From the IMG/VR virus record IMGVR_UViG_3300020027_000015, positions 1 to 47,140 of that record: a DNA stretch of 47,140 bases; one strand, written 5' to 3'. A program made the translations under genes and the position numbers. This DNA comes from a virus. The notes under the pieces were generated by a model. The model ran no database searches. It was not told the DNA's origin and saw nothing but the letters and a program-made list of their open reading frames with translations. Below are positions 32,372-39,179 of the stretch, one piece after another. The stretch's first letter is position 1; every line of letters begins with the position of its first letter.

Positions 32372-33460
32372 TTAGTCTTTGACGGCGTTGACGGCGAGGT
32401 CGTAGAGCGCCTGGTCGACGTCGTACTCCATCGTCTGCCGGATGTCCGCGTGGATCGCTAGATAGTGGGCCGCCTCAATTCCGTGCTGGCGCACCGTGCG
32501 CGCGATGAACGCGTGCCGAATGTCATAGGGGTGGAGATCATCCGGCGCCGGCCACGGCTGCGGCGTCTCCCGCGCGTGCGCTTCCCAAATCGCTTTGGCC
32601 TTCTCCACAGCCAGTAGGAACGACGTGCGCATACTGGACGCGCTGAAGGGACCGAACGCATTGGCCGCAGCAAACGCGCGTAGGGCCGCGGCCGCGCGCC
32701 GGGTGATCGGCATCATGCGGCCCTTGACGCCTTTCCCCTTGCGTCTCGGGACGATGTAGACCTGCCGCGCGGCGAGATGGAGATCGGCTTTCGTGAGTCG
32801 CTGAATCACCACATGCGGCCAGCCCGTCTCGAGCATCACGCGCAGGCGCATCTTCGATAGCGACTGTTCCCCATCCTTGTACTGCTGCCCCTTTATGCGT
32901 TTCCCGCGGTTCGGCATCTGGAACAGGATCAACCGCGCCACGACATACGGGAAATCACGCGGCCGCTCGCGACGGGTCTTCGGCGGCCGTGGCACGGCGC
33001 GGACAGGATTGATGCCGCCGATCCCGAATTTCCACGTGAAGAAGTTAGCGAGCTCGCGGCGACGATGGCGACGGGTGCTGTTCGCCACTCCGGCCACGTC
33101 CCACGCGGACATCTGCGTGGCGATCTTCTCCGGCGTGATCTCCTCAATCGCCAGTTCTTTGAACACGGTGAGCCAGTGGTTGATCGCGATCGTGACATCG
33201 ACAAGGCGCCGGCCCTTGAACGTGTTGAGGAATTCGACCGTGGCGGGCGCAAACGTCTGCGTCTGCTTCGTGATCACGCCGTGGCGACGTTCCTTGATCC
33301 ATGTCTGGCGCGCGATGATGAGGTTGCCGAGATCGCTTTCTGGCGCGTAGCGGCGTTCCCGTTGCGTCCCGCCGACGTTGGTGACGACGCGGTAGCCGAT
33401 CTTGTCGCGATAGATGCCGGTGACGCGTGTGGGGCTGTCCCGTGTTTTCTTCTTCCGCAC
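32372..33460 (-). CDS. int: Tyrosine recombinase / phage integrase
   Basis: A 362-residue integrase beside attP. It has a core-binding helical domain (VTIAINHWLTVFKELAIEEITPEKI) and a catalytic domain with the beta-hairpin Lys in RRKGKGVKG, box II as PYDIRHAF and the nucleophile in ADIRQTMEYDVD (Tyr). The usual box I Arg (TG-x-R) is not apparent: the sequence reads ETGWPHVVIQRL. Box II His is Tyr. A GTG start follows the lipoprotein stop by nine bases, so it is in a minus-strand operon with the repressor. Confidence 0.88.
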   Translation of the reverse strand: MRKKKTRDSPTRVTGIYRDKIGYRVVTNVGGTQRERRYAPESDLGNLIIARQTWIKERRHGVITKQTQTFAPATVEFLNTFKGRRLVDVTIAINHWLTVFKELAIEEITPEKIATQMSAWDVAGVANSTRRHRRRELANFFTWKFGIGGINPVRAVPRPPKTRRERPRDFPYVVARLILFQMPNRGKRIKGQQYKDGEQSLSKMRLRVMLETGWPHVVIQRLTKADLHLAARQVYIVPRRKGKGVKGRMMPITRRAAAALRAFAAANAFGPFSASSMRTSFLLAVEKAKAIWEAHARETPQPWPAPDDLHPYDIRHAFIARTVRQHGIEAAHYLAIHADIRQTMEYDVDQALYDLAVNAVKD

Positions 33461-33468
33461 GTGCGTCT

Positions 33469-33933
33469 TTATTTGGTAATGGAGAACGTCCCACGCACAG
33501 TGGCCGAACCGAATGGGTCCGTTGTCGTGATCACGAATTGCATTGAGCCAGCAATCGTGCTTCCGATCAGATTACCGCGCCACGTTGAAAGCGACAGATT
33601 TGCTCCTGGTATCAATTGACCGCCCCCTGACAGTGCCACAACGTTGTCCGTACCAACGGATCCACTTACTGGAAAATTAAAGCCGCCAACGGCCATCGTC
33701 CCAGCCAGATTCGATCCGGATTGCTGTGGCGTGAACACGTGTCCGCCGCCCGTGCCAATTGCGATGCAAAACCCTGATGCGGCCCCCGTCTCTGTGCAGT
33801 TATCGATTCGATATGTGCCAGTGTATTGGCCTGTGACCGTAGGCGTGGCTGGGGTCGGTGCGGTCGGTGAATTGCCACCTCCGCCGCACGCGGAAACGAC
33901 AACCATCGTAACTAGAAGCGCTACAAGACGCAT
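33469..33933 (-). CDS. Lysogeny-operon lipoprotein (probable conversion gene)
   Basis: A 154-residue protein with a lipoprotein signal: MRLVALLVTMVVVSAC, lipobox VSAC with Cys16, followed by GGGGNSPTAPTPATPTVTG. The mature part is a single beta-rich domain with two Cys (NCTETG...FC). The style matches short lipoproteins common in Acidobacteriota. Strong ribosome site GAGGAGA. Placed between repressor and integrase, it is probably made in the lysogen and could alter the host surface or block superinfection. Function is inferred. Confidence 0.75.
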   Translation of the reverse strand: MRLVALLVTMVVVSACGGGGNSPTAPTPATPTVTGQYTGTYRIDNCTETGAASGFCIAIGTGGGHVFTPQQSGSNLAGTMAVGGFNFPVSGSVGTDNVVALSGGGQLIPGANLSLSTWRGNLIGSTIAGSMQFVITTTDPFGSATVRGTFSITK

Positions 33934-34016
33934 AGTGTCTCCTCACTCAACCTAGGGTGACAGATTGGTTCACTGGAAACGATCTCAGCCGTTGCGGTTA
34001 CCTGTGTCACGACGTA

Positions 34017-34031
34017 TAAAGGGCTTTCCCT
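34017..34031. other. Short hairpin in the repressor-lipoprotein gap (33934-34132)
   Basis: Inside the 199-bp gap between the repressor stop and the lipoprotein start, AGGG / CCCT with a four-base loop flanked by TAAA and AATC forms a short hairpin. On the minus strand this could be a weak terminator or processing site after the repressor gene. No convincing separate promoter was identified for the lipoprotein. Confidence 0.25.
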
Positions 34032-34132
34032 AATCAACGCCGTATGTCGTTGCCGGGAACCCGTTAACAATTGCCTTTCCCCTGGTCGATAGGCGGCTCA
34101 CATGAAGCCCGTTCGGCGTCGTCGTTCGGTTG

Positions 34133-34618
34133 TTATCTCCTCCCGCGTCGCTTCGCAGCTGCGATTCCTTCGCGCGTCGTTCCTTGCTTCTGATTCGGCT
34201 GGTCGCTTGGCTCTTCTGGCGCTCGCGACTCTGAGCGCACTTCCGCGAGTCGAGCCGTTGACACCAAAGCCGCGCGCCCCGCTACGCCCGCATCCTTGAA
34301 TTGACGAATCACAAATTGTAATTCAGGAGACGACTCCTCTTTCTCCATCTTCAGGACGGAGCGAAACAGGTCGACCATGTCGATGTGGAGAGCGTCAAGC
34401 AAGTCTATAAGGCTGGAGATTCGGCCGATGCGCCCGGCCTCTATCTCCGTGACCGTTTTATTCGTCGGTCCACCCTTCGCTTCCAATGAGCCTGGGCTCA
34501 TGCCCTTTCGCATTCGTTGCTCGGCGAGCTTTGCGCCCACTTCTTTCCAAAACTGGTCAGGAGTCACGCCGCGATAGTAGGAAATCTCTCCTAAAGAGAC
34601 AAGTAAATCGTTACGCAT
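34133..34618 (-). CDS. CI-like repressor (XRE-type HTH)
   Basis: A 161-residue protein from minus-strand ATG at 34618 (an in-frame TTG lies one codon upstream). An XRE/Cro helix-turn-helix spans about residues 25-80 (GAKLAEQRMRKGMSPGSLEAKG, TNKTVTEIEAGRIGRISSLIDLLDAL). The C-terminal part is charged and shows no LexA/S24 protease fold, so RecA-triggered self-cleavage is unlikely. Transcribed divergently from the Cro-like gene across three palindromic operators, it is the probable immunity repressor. Confidence 0.8.
   Translation of the reverse strand: MRNDLLVSLGEISYYRGVTPDQFWKEVGAKLAEQRMRKGMSPGSLEAKGGPTNKTVTEIEAGRIGRISSLIDLLDALHIDMVDLFRSVLKMEKEESSPELQFVIRQFKDAGVAGRAALVSTARLAEVRSESRAPEEPSDQPNQKQGTTREGIAAAKRRGRR
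34578..34593. promoter_or_regulatory. Operator-like palindrome O3 inside the repressor gene
   Basis: TAGGAAATCTCTCCTA: inverted TAGGA / TCCTA, sharing 11 of 16 positions with the operator at 34647-34662. It lies within the first codons of the repressor gene, where binding could dampen repressor transcription. Assignment is by similarity to the other two sites. Confidence 0.5.
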
Positions 34619-34646
34619 CAATAGGTTCCAAGTTATTTCGCTAATT

Positions 34647-34662
34647 GAGGAAATACTTCCTT
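34647..34662. promoter_or_regulatory. Operator O1 in the divergent switch region
   Basis: GAGGAAATACTTCCTT: AGGAA / TTCCT inverted repeat with a four-base centre. The same design recurs at 34670-34685, 23 bp centre to centre. The last two bases overlap the -35 of the rightward promoter, so occupancy should block it. Confidence 0.75.
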
Positions 34663-34690
34663 GACAATCAAGGAACTACTTCCTTAAAGT
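34661..34690 (+). promoter_or_regulatory. Rightward early promoter (PR-like), probably giving a leaderless mRNA
   Basis: Perfect -35 TTGACA at 34661-34666, 18-bp spacer, -10 TAAAGT at 34685-34690. The next gene's ATG is at 34698, only seven bases beyond the -10, so transcription should start at or next to the A of ATG. There is no ribosome site. Operator O2 fills the spacer and O1 touches the -35. Confidence 0.75.
34670..34685. promoter_or_regulatory. Operator O2 between -35 and -10 of the early promoter
   Basis: AAGGAACTACTTCCTT: AAGGAA / TTCCTT with a four-base centre, the best palindrome of the three related sites. It lies wholly in the spacer of the rightward promoter, so a bound repressor would prevent polymerase binding. 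Confidence 0.8.
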
Positions 34691-34697
34691 AGCGTTT

Positions 34698-34913
34698 ATG
34701 ACGCTTCGTGAGTTGCGCGAAAAGAAAAATCTTTCCCAAGCCCAAGTCGCAACGCGCGGCGACATCGAGCAGACCACTGTCAGTCAGCTGGAGCTCGGGA
34801 AGATTCAAGATCCTCGGTCCTCAACACTTCAGGCGCTGGCGTCGGTCTACGGTGTGCGGTTACAGGCCGTCGTAGACGCGCTAGCGGAATCCATCGAACA
34901 GGCGGCGGCCTGA
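34698..34913 (+). CDS. Cro-like XRE regulator, first gene of the early operon
   Basis: A 71-residue protein that is little more than an XRE helix-turn-helix (LRELREKKNLSQAQVATRGDIEQTTVSQLELGK, then SSTLQALASVYG). It is divergent from the repressor and closest to the early promoter, which is the Cro position. ATG lies at the expected transcription start with no Shine-Dalgarno sequence. It overlaps the next gene by one base (TGATG). Confidence 0.8.
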   Translation: MTLRELREKKNLSQAQVATRGDIEQTTVSQLELGKIQDPRSSTLQALASVYGVRLQAVVDALAESIEQAAA

Positions 34914-35158
34914 TGGCTTCCCGCCAACCCTCTCCGCTGATGACGCCGGCCGAAGTCGCCGGCGTGTGGCACCTCACCAAGCGCACGGTGATCGCGCGGA
35001 CCAAGCCCGGTTCCCGGAAGCGCAATCGCGTCGAACCCTGTTTTCTCACGCCCGACTTGCGGTGGAAGCGCGAGGACGTCTACGCCGATCTGGAGCGCGC
35101 CAGTTTTGAACGTGAGCGCATGCAGCACTCGGGGCTGAGACAGCGACGGGTGGCCTAG
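34913..35158 (+). CDS. Excisionase-like HTH protein
   Basis: An 81-residue protein. MTPAEVAGVWHLTKRTVIARTKPG (from residue 10) is the winged-helix start of excisionase/MerR-like HTH domains, continuing to a basic wing (SRKRNRVEPCF) and LRWKREDVYADLER. The position directly after the Cro-like gene and the presence of an integrase fit a role in excision or early regulation. Confidence 0.65.
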   Translation: MASRQPSPLMTPAEVAGVWHLTKRTVIARTKPGSRKRNRVEPCFLTPDLRWKREDVYADLERASFERERMQHSGLRQRRVA

Positions 35159-35160
35159 TC

Positions 35161-35391
35161 ATGGCCCACCATCTCGATCGCAGCGTCGGCAGTGACCTCT
35201 CCTATCTCGTGCTCGAGCGCCGCCAGCGCGAGGCGCAGTTGATCGCGCAAGGACTCGACTCGTCGCATCAGACGCTCCACCCGATGGCTGGCGTGGCGTA
35301 TTGCGAAGACTTCATCGCCGACCGGGAGCGGTTCGCGGGCGATCAGGCGCGGCCCAACCCCAAGACCATCGCAATCGGTGAACAGGACTAG
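35161..35391 (+). CDS. Small early protein (ambiguous strand)
   Basis: A 76-residue plus-strand frame two bases after the previous stop (MAHHLDRSVGSDLSYLVLERRQREAQL...). The opposite strand is also open as an 82-residue frame from minus ATG at 35403 (MTKQLVLFTDCDGLGV...). Co-directional tight packing favours the plus frame, but sequence quality does not decide. Neither was recognised. Confidence 0.45.
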   Translation: MAHHLDRSVGSDLSYLVLERRQREAQLIAQGLDSSHQTLHPMAGVAYCEDFIADRERFAGDQARPNPKTIAIGEQD

Positions 35392-35401
35392 TTGCTTCGT
35401 C

Positions 35402-35749
35402 ATGAGCCCAAGTCTCGCGCAGCCGTCTCTCCCGACGCCTCTCCTAGTTTCAGAGAAGCGCGGCAAACAAGCGAAATCTCTTATCCAGAAATCGGATAAA
35501 ACGCACGCGCTCCTCGGCCAGTGCATGGAAGACACGCGCATCGCCGCCGGGTTGAATCTCGATGAATACGCGCACGCGATTGGGAAAGACCCCAGTCAGG
35601 TGAAGCGCCAGATCGAAGGCAAGGAACGCCCACAGATCGAAGCCGTGTTTGCGGTCGAGCGCTTTCAGGTGTTGCTGATTACGGCGATGGCGAAGCGCAT
35701 CGGGCAGATCGAAGTGGAAACGGTGATTCGGATTCGGAGATCAGCATGA
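35402..35749 (+). CDS. CII-like / early HTH protein
   Basis: A 115-residue protein. After a polar N-terminus, MEDTRIAAGLNLDEYAHAIGKDPSQVKRQIEGKERPQIEAVFAVERFQVLLITAMAKR resembles the HTH region of phage CII-type activators and of small plasmid/phage regulators. ATG 35402 lies in a CATG, so the complementary strand also reads ATG. A weak upstream ribosome site makes the start uncertain (GTG 35378 in frame). Confidence 0.6.
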   Translation: MSPSLAQPSLPTPLLVSEKRGKQAKSLIQKSDKTHALLGQCMEDTRIAAGLNLDEYAHAIGKDPSQVKRQIEGKERPQIEAVFAVERFQVLLITAMAKRIGQIEVETVIRIRRSA

Positions 35750-36189
35750 TGCACCCCTTCGCCCTCTTCTTCTCGTTGATGCTCCTAGGCTTGGGCTTCT
35801 CGTTGGCCATGCTGGCGAGAAATCCTGAATCACGGCAGTTTGCGCGCGCCTGTCTGTTGAGTGGCTTAGTGATTGGCGTGCTGGCCTTTGTCGGCTGCGC
35901 AAGTTCCAACACCGGACGCGGCTTGAACATCGGCGTGATCGCCGCAGCGGGCCTGGATGTGCATTCCTCCCCACGACAAGGGGCGGTCGGGATGCGCGAA
36001 GGCAATCGATTGATGGGCGATGGCTTGTTGCAACAGACGCTTCTCAAGAGCCTCGGTGTCTCCACGGTGATCGCGGGCGCGGCCATCTTGACCAATAAGC
36101 AGCATCCGATCTGGGCGCATGTCGTGCGATCCGTCGTGATGGTGGCGTGGGTCGGGGCCAGTGTTCACAACTACCAATTACGGAAGTGA
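35746..36189 (+). CDS. Early membrane protein
   Basis: A 147-residue protein from ATGATG overlapping the previous TGA. Four hydrophobic segments: FALFFSLMLLGLGFSLAMLA (5-24), CLLSGLVIGVLAFVGCA (36-52), LGVSTVIAGAAILT and VVRSVVMVAWVGASV. A polar Gly-rich loop lies between helices 2 and 3. No family was recognised; an early membrane protein in this place could be an exclusion factor, but that is speculative. Confidence 0.55.
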   Translation: MMHPFALFFSLMLLGLGFSLAMLARNPESRQFARACLLSGLVIGVLAFVGCASSNTGRGLNIGVIAAAGLDVHSSPRQGAVGMREGNRLMGDGLLQQTLLKSLGVSTVIAGAAILTNKQHPIWAHVVRSVVMVAWVGASVHNYQLRK

Positions 36190-36196
36190 TGTTTTT

Positions 36197-36224
36197 GCGC
36201 TAGCGCTCGCGGTGGTCGCGGCCT
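36197..36224 (+). repeat. Dispersed early-region element, copy A
   Basis: The 28 bases from GCGCTAGCGCTCGCGG onward match 40847-40874 with one mismatch and 46003-46023 (first 22 positions) with one deleted base. It begins eight bases after a stop codon. The flanking gap 36190-36279 contains no other recognisable signal except AGAGGGG, the ribosome site of the next gene. Confidence 0.75.
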
Positions 36225-36279
36225 TAGTGCTTCGCATGACGCAGTAGTTAGACAAGTTTGAAAGAGGGGACTGAGCCTA

Positions 36280-37167
36280 GTGTGCAACTTTCTATCGGCC
36301 ATCGTGCTTCGCAATGGGGACGTGTTGACACATCCCATGCTGGATTCGCATTTGCATTTAATTCAGCACTTCAAGTTGCCGGATACGCGTGAGCATCATC
36401 AGCACTTCGCCAAAGTCGAACTGACGCCCACGGGTGACTGGCTGGACGTGTCGGCGTGGCAGTTCCGGTTAGACGAGCATACGGCGCCGGGCTGGTGGGA
36501 GGACGTGAAGGCGTCCGCAGAGTCCACCCTACGCGCACGCGCGGAAAAGATGATTCTCAAGACCGGTGAGCACTCGCTGTTGATTGATGGCTGCTGGATC
36601 ATCGGCGGTGACGCCGTGATTCGGGATGTGCGCGCAGCGCGCATCCCGCGCGTCAGTGGCGGCACGATCTCCGATGTCAGTGGCGGCACGATCTCCGGTG
36701 TCTGTGGCGGCACGATCTCCGATGTCAGTGGCGGCACGATCTCCGGTGTCAAGGGCGGCACGATCTCCGATGTCTGGGCCGGCACGATCTCCGATGTCAG
36801 GGGCGGCACGATCTCCGGTGTCAGTGGCGGCACGATCTCCGGTGTCAAGGGCGGCACGATCTCCGATGTCTGGGGCGGCACGATCTCCGATGTCAGGGGC
36901 GGCACGATCTCCGGTGTCAGTGGCGGCACGATCTCCGGTGTCAGGGGCGGCACGATCTCCGGTGTCAGGGGCGGCACGATCTCCGGTGTCAGTGGCGGCA
37001 CGATCTCCGGTGTCAGGGGCGGCACGATCTCCGGTGTCTGGGGCGGGCCCTGGAAGCCGCTCCTTGACGACTCCGCAAAAGCGCACGTAGCCATGAAGGC
37101 ATCAGAGAAACCGAAGGCGAAGCCGCGATCAAAGGCCAAGACCGCGAAGAAAGCGAAGCGCGTATGA
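36280..37167 (+). CDS. Repeat protein: novel N-domain plus 16 x 8-residue solenoid
   Basis: A 295-residue protein from GTG 36280 (AGAGGGGA upstream). Residues 1-115 form a compact domain beginning MCNFLSAIVLRNGD with TPTGDWLDVSAWQFRLDEH and GWWEDVKA, which I have seen in uncharacterised phage proteins. Residues 127-254 are 16 copies of GGTIS(D/G)V(S/C/K/W/R), probably a beta-solenoid with Ile and Val inside and the eighth residue outside. The last 40 residues are Lys-rich, suggesting DNA or RNA binding. Function unknown. Confidence 0.7.
   Translation: MCNFLSAIVLRNGDVLTHPMLDSHLHLIQHFKLPDTREHHQHFAKVELTPTGDWLDVSAWQFRLDEHTAPGWWEDVKASAESTLRARAEKMILKTGEHSLLIDGCWIIGGDAVIRDVRAARIPRVSGGTISDVSGGTISGVCGGTISDVSGGTISGVKGGTISDVWAGTISDVRGGTISGVSGGTISGVKGGTISDVWGGTISDVRGGTISGVSGGTISGVRGGTISGVRGGTISGVSGGTISGVRGGTISGVWGGPWKPLLDDSAKAHVAMKASEKPKAKPRSKAKTAKKAKRV
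36658..37041 (+). repeat. Tandem array of 16 x 24-bp units in the solenoid gene
   Basis: Sixteen in-phase 24-bp units encode GGTIS-x-V-x. They vary almost only at two places per unit (GAT/GGT and the last codon). One unit begins with GCC instead of GGC (AGT, unit 6). The array leaves several other frames open, including a long minus-strand frame, which is an artefact of the repeat. Confidence 0.95.
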
Positions 37168-37397
37168 GCTACGGAAGCCACACTCACAACCAGATCGAGC
37201 GCGACGAATCACCGCTCGAGGACGAAACCACCTTCGCGTGCGCCTGTGGTGACGAGCAATGCATTGGCCACAACGACGACGCCGCGAACATCAACATTCA
37301 CGGCACGTGGTACGCGGCGGATTGCGCGATGGCCAATCATCACCCGCTCGTAGTCGCCAGCCGTGAACGCGATGCGATGAATGAGAGGAGACGGTAA
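37164..37397 (+). CDS. Small Cys/His-rich protein
   Basis: A 77-residue acidic protein with CACGDEQCIGHNDD near residue 26, a metal-binding-like cluster, and a polar helical end. ATG overlaps the solenoid-gene stop by four bases, and its stop overlaps the next ATG (TAATG). No family was recognised. Confidence 0.55.
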   Translation: MSYGSHTHNQIERDESPLEDETTFACACGDEQCIGHNDDAANINIHGTWYAADCAMANHHPLVVASRERDAMNERRR

Positions 37398-37618
37398 TGG
37401 GCGCACAGGTGATCGACATGTATCCGGTCTCAGCCGAGAGTATTCAGCGCGCGAAAGCGGCGGCGGTGGATGAACTGATCGACTCGACCGCGCAGTTGCT
37501 GTATCGGGCGCGGACGCTCTACATCGGGAGTCTCGCGTTGCCGTGGGGGATGTTGACCGATGGGCAGCGGGACGGCTATCGGCTCGAAATGGACGCACTG
37601 ATTAAGGGGGAACTGTGA
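37397..37618 (+). CDS. Small helical early protein
   Basis: A 73-residue protein with two helices (SAESIQRAKAAAVDELIDSTAQLLYRARTLYIG; TDGQRDGYRLEMDALI). It overlaps the SSB-like gene by four bases. Unknown function; coupling suggests a replication accessory. Confidence 0.55.
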   Translation: MGAQVIDMYPVSAESIQRAKAAAVDELIDSTAQLLYRARTLYIGSLALPWGMLTDGQRDGYRLEMDALIKGEL

Positions 37619-38343
37619 GCCGTAGCAATCCGAGTGAGCACCTGTCGAATCCGTCTACGAGGTGGTTTGAGTGGAGCGGCGACAAGGGCGAGATCAAGTA
37701 CTACGACAAGGACTCCAGGAAGGACATGCAAGTGGCGTTGCCGTTCGCCTTCATCCTTTTGGACGAACTCGCGAGCGTGCGCGGCTGGCATGACGCCAGC
37801 AGCAGCGGCATCTATTCCAATGAGGTTCGGGATACCACGCAAGAAACGCTGGTCGTCAAGAGCTTCAAGGGTGGCTTGATCGCGGAAGGCAAATACAAGG
37901 CGATCAAGCTTGACGTGAACGCGGCTGGCGGTGATTACAACGCCAGCCTCTACATCGCGTTCAAGGGCGAGAGCGGTGAATACGTTATCGGATCGCTCCG
38001 TATGAAGGGCGCGGCGCTTGGTTCCTGGATGGAGTTCCGCAAGGCGCACCGTGCCGACATCTACAAGAAGGCCATCAATATCCAGTCGTTTGTTGAGGGG
38101 AAGAAGGGCAGCGTGACATTCCGCGTGCCTGTGTTCTCGCTCAAGGTTGTGTCCGCTGAAGCTGAGGCGATGGCGGTCAAGCTCGACACGGAGCTGCAAG
38201 AGTTCCTCAAGGCATATCTCCAGCGCAATAAGCGCGATCAGGCAGAGACGATCGCGCAGCAACCCGGACACGTCACGGATGAAGCGGTGGCCGCTGGTGT
38301 GGCTCCCTCGCGTGACATCACCGACGACGACATTCCCTTCTAG
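37615..38343 (+). CDS. SSB-like single-stranded-DNA-binding protein with DDDIPF tail
   Basis: A 242-residue protein from GTG 37615. The C-terminus SRDITDDDIPF is the acidic-hydrophobic tip by which bacterial SSB recruits partner proteins. The N-terminal part is beta-rich (TRWFEWSGDKGEIKYYDK...KSFKGGLIAEGKYKAIKLDV...NASLYIAFKGESGEYVIGSLRMKGAALGSWMEF) and could be an OB-like fold, though it does not match bacterial SSB. Immediately followed by a DnaQ-like exonuclease, it likely serves replication or recombination. Confidence 0.7.
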   Translation: MSRSNPSEHLSNPSTRWFEWSGDKGEIKYYDKDSRKDMQVALPFAFILLDELASVRGWHDASSSGIYSNEVRDTTQETLVVKSFKGGLIAEGKYKAIKLDVNAAGGDYNASLYIAFKGESGEYVIGSLRMKGAALGSWMEFRKAHRADIYKKAINIQSFVEGKKGSVTFRVPVFSLKVVSAEAEAMAVKLDTELQEFLKAYLQRNKRDQAETIAQQPGHVTDEAVAAGVAPSRDITDDDIPF

Positions 38344-38349
38344 GACGCC

Positions 38350-39033
38350 ATGCGCAACCGTCTACTCGATCTCGAAACGTGCCCTCATCCGGACGCCCAG
38401 AAGTGGGTCGATCCGGTCAAGGCTCCGTCGAATTACAAGGACGAAGCGAAGAAGGCGGCGTACATCGAGGAAGCCACTATTGAGCGTAACGAGAAACTGG
38501 GGCTTGATCCAGACCTGAATCGGATCGTGGCGCTCGGCTTCCATGATGTGCCGATGGGTGAGCCCACGGTCTACCTGTGCGCCGACGAGCTCGAGGAACG
38601 CGAACACCTCAAGATGTTCTGGGGCAGCTACGCGGAGCGCACGACGCGGTTGATTGGCTACAACTCGCAGCGGTTCGATCTGGTCGTGTTGGCGATGCGC
38701 TCGCTCTACCTGAATGTGCAGCATCCCGAACTAGTGATTGCGCCGGCCTGGAAGTCGCCGCATGTGGACATCTGGGAGAAGTTGAGTTTCGGCGGTGCGC
38801 GACGGGATGTGAAGTCGCAGCGGTTCTACTGCAACCGGCTCGGCATCCCGATCTATGACGACATTACCGGCGCGGACGTGGCCGCGATGGTGGCCGCTGG
38901 CGAGTGGCAGAAGGTGCATGACCACTGCCTCTCCGATCTGGGCTTGTTGCGTGCGCTGGCTGAATGGGTTGGCGTATTGCCGACTTCGGTTCCCTTTATG
39001 CCGACACCGGCAGAAATGGCGGCACCCTTCTGA
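38350..39033 (+). CDS. DnaQ-like 3'-5' exonuclease (DEDD)
   Basis: A 227-residue nuclease. Exo I is LLDLETC (D7, E9), Exo II LIGYNSQRFDLVVL (N-x-x-x-F-D), Exo III HDHCLSDLGLLRAL (D). This is the DEDD pattern of PolB-type exonuclease domains such as those acting with phage recombination or repair. No polymerase domain is attached, so it is stand-alone. It follows the SSB-like gene by six bases and may process ends at replication forks. Confidence 0.8.
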   Translation: MRNRLLDLETCPHPDAQKWVDPVKAPSNYKDEAKKAAYIEEATIERNEKLGLDPDLNRIVALGFHDVPMGEPTVYLCADELEEREHLKMFWGSYAERTTRLIGYNSQRFDLVVLAMRSLYLNVQHPELVIAPAWKSPHVDIWEKLSFGGARRDVKSQRFYCNRLGIPIYDDITGADVAAMVAAGEWQKVHDHCLSDLGLLRALAEWVGVLPTSVPFMPTPAEMAAPF

Positions 39034-39170
39034 TGGCGATCATTCCAAACCAGTGGTGCGAGAAATGCGCCGAAGACGCCGAAGAGAACGATCCGCCTGT
39101 GCCGGCGGAATACGAGCTGGACTCATGGGGCGATGGCTCTGGTGGTGGAGGGTTCCTCTGCGACAACTGA
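39033..39170 (+). CDS. 45-residue zinc-ribbon-like peptide
   Basis: ATG overlaps the exonuclease stop (TGATGG). The product MAIIPNQWCEKCAEDAEEND... has CxxC at residues 9-12 and a C-terminal Cys (GGGGFLCDN). The acidic middle is disordered. Function unknown. Confidence 0.5.
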   Translation: MAIIPNQWCEKCAEDAEENDPPVPAEYELDSWGDGSGGGGFLCDN

Positions 39171-39179
39171 GCCATCGCC

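Noticed and set aside
35155-35403. Minus-strand 82-residue frame (MTKQLVLFTDCDG...) opposite the 76-residue early gene
   Set aside because: It reads quite protein-like and cannot be excluded, but a lone minus gene inside the tightly packed rightward early operon is less likely. Kept only as an alternative.
36658-37041. CRISPR array
   Set aside because: Units are contiguous 24-mers with no spacers and are translated in frame.
36399-37187. Long minus-strand frames (185-262 residues) across the repeat array
   Set aside because: They are the complement of 24-bp in-phase repeats, which keep several frames open by repetition. The plus frame has a ribosome site, a non-repeat N-domain and coupled neighbours.
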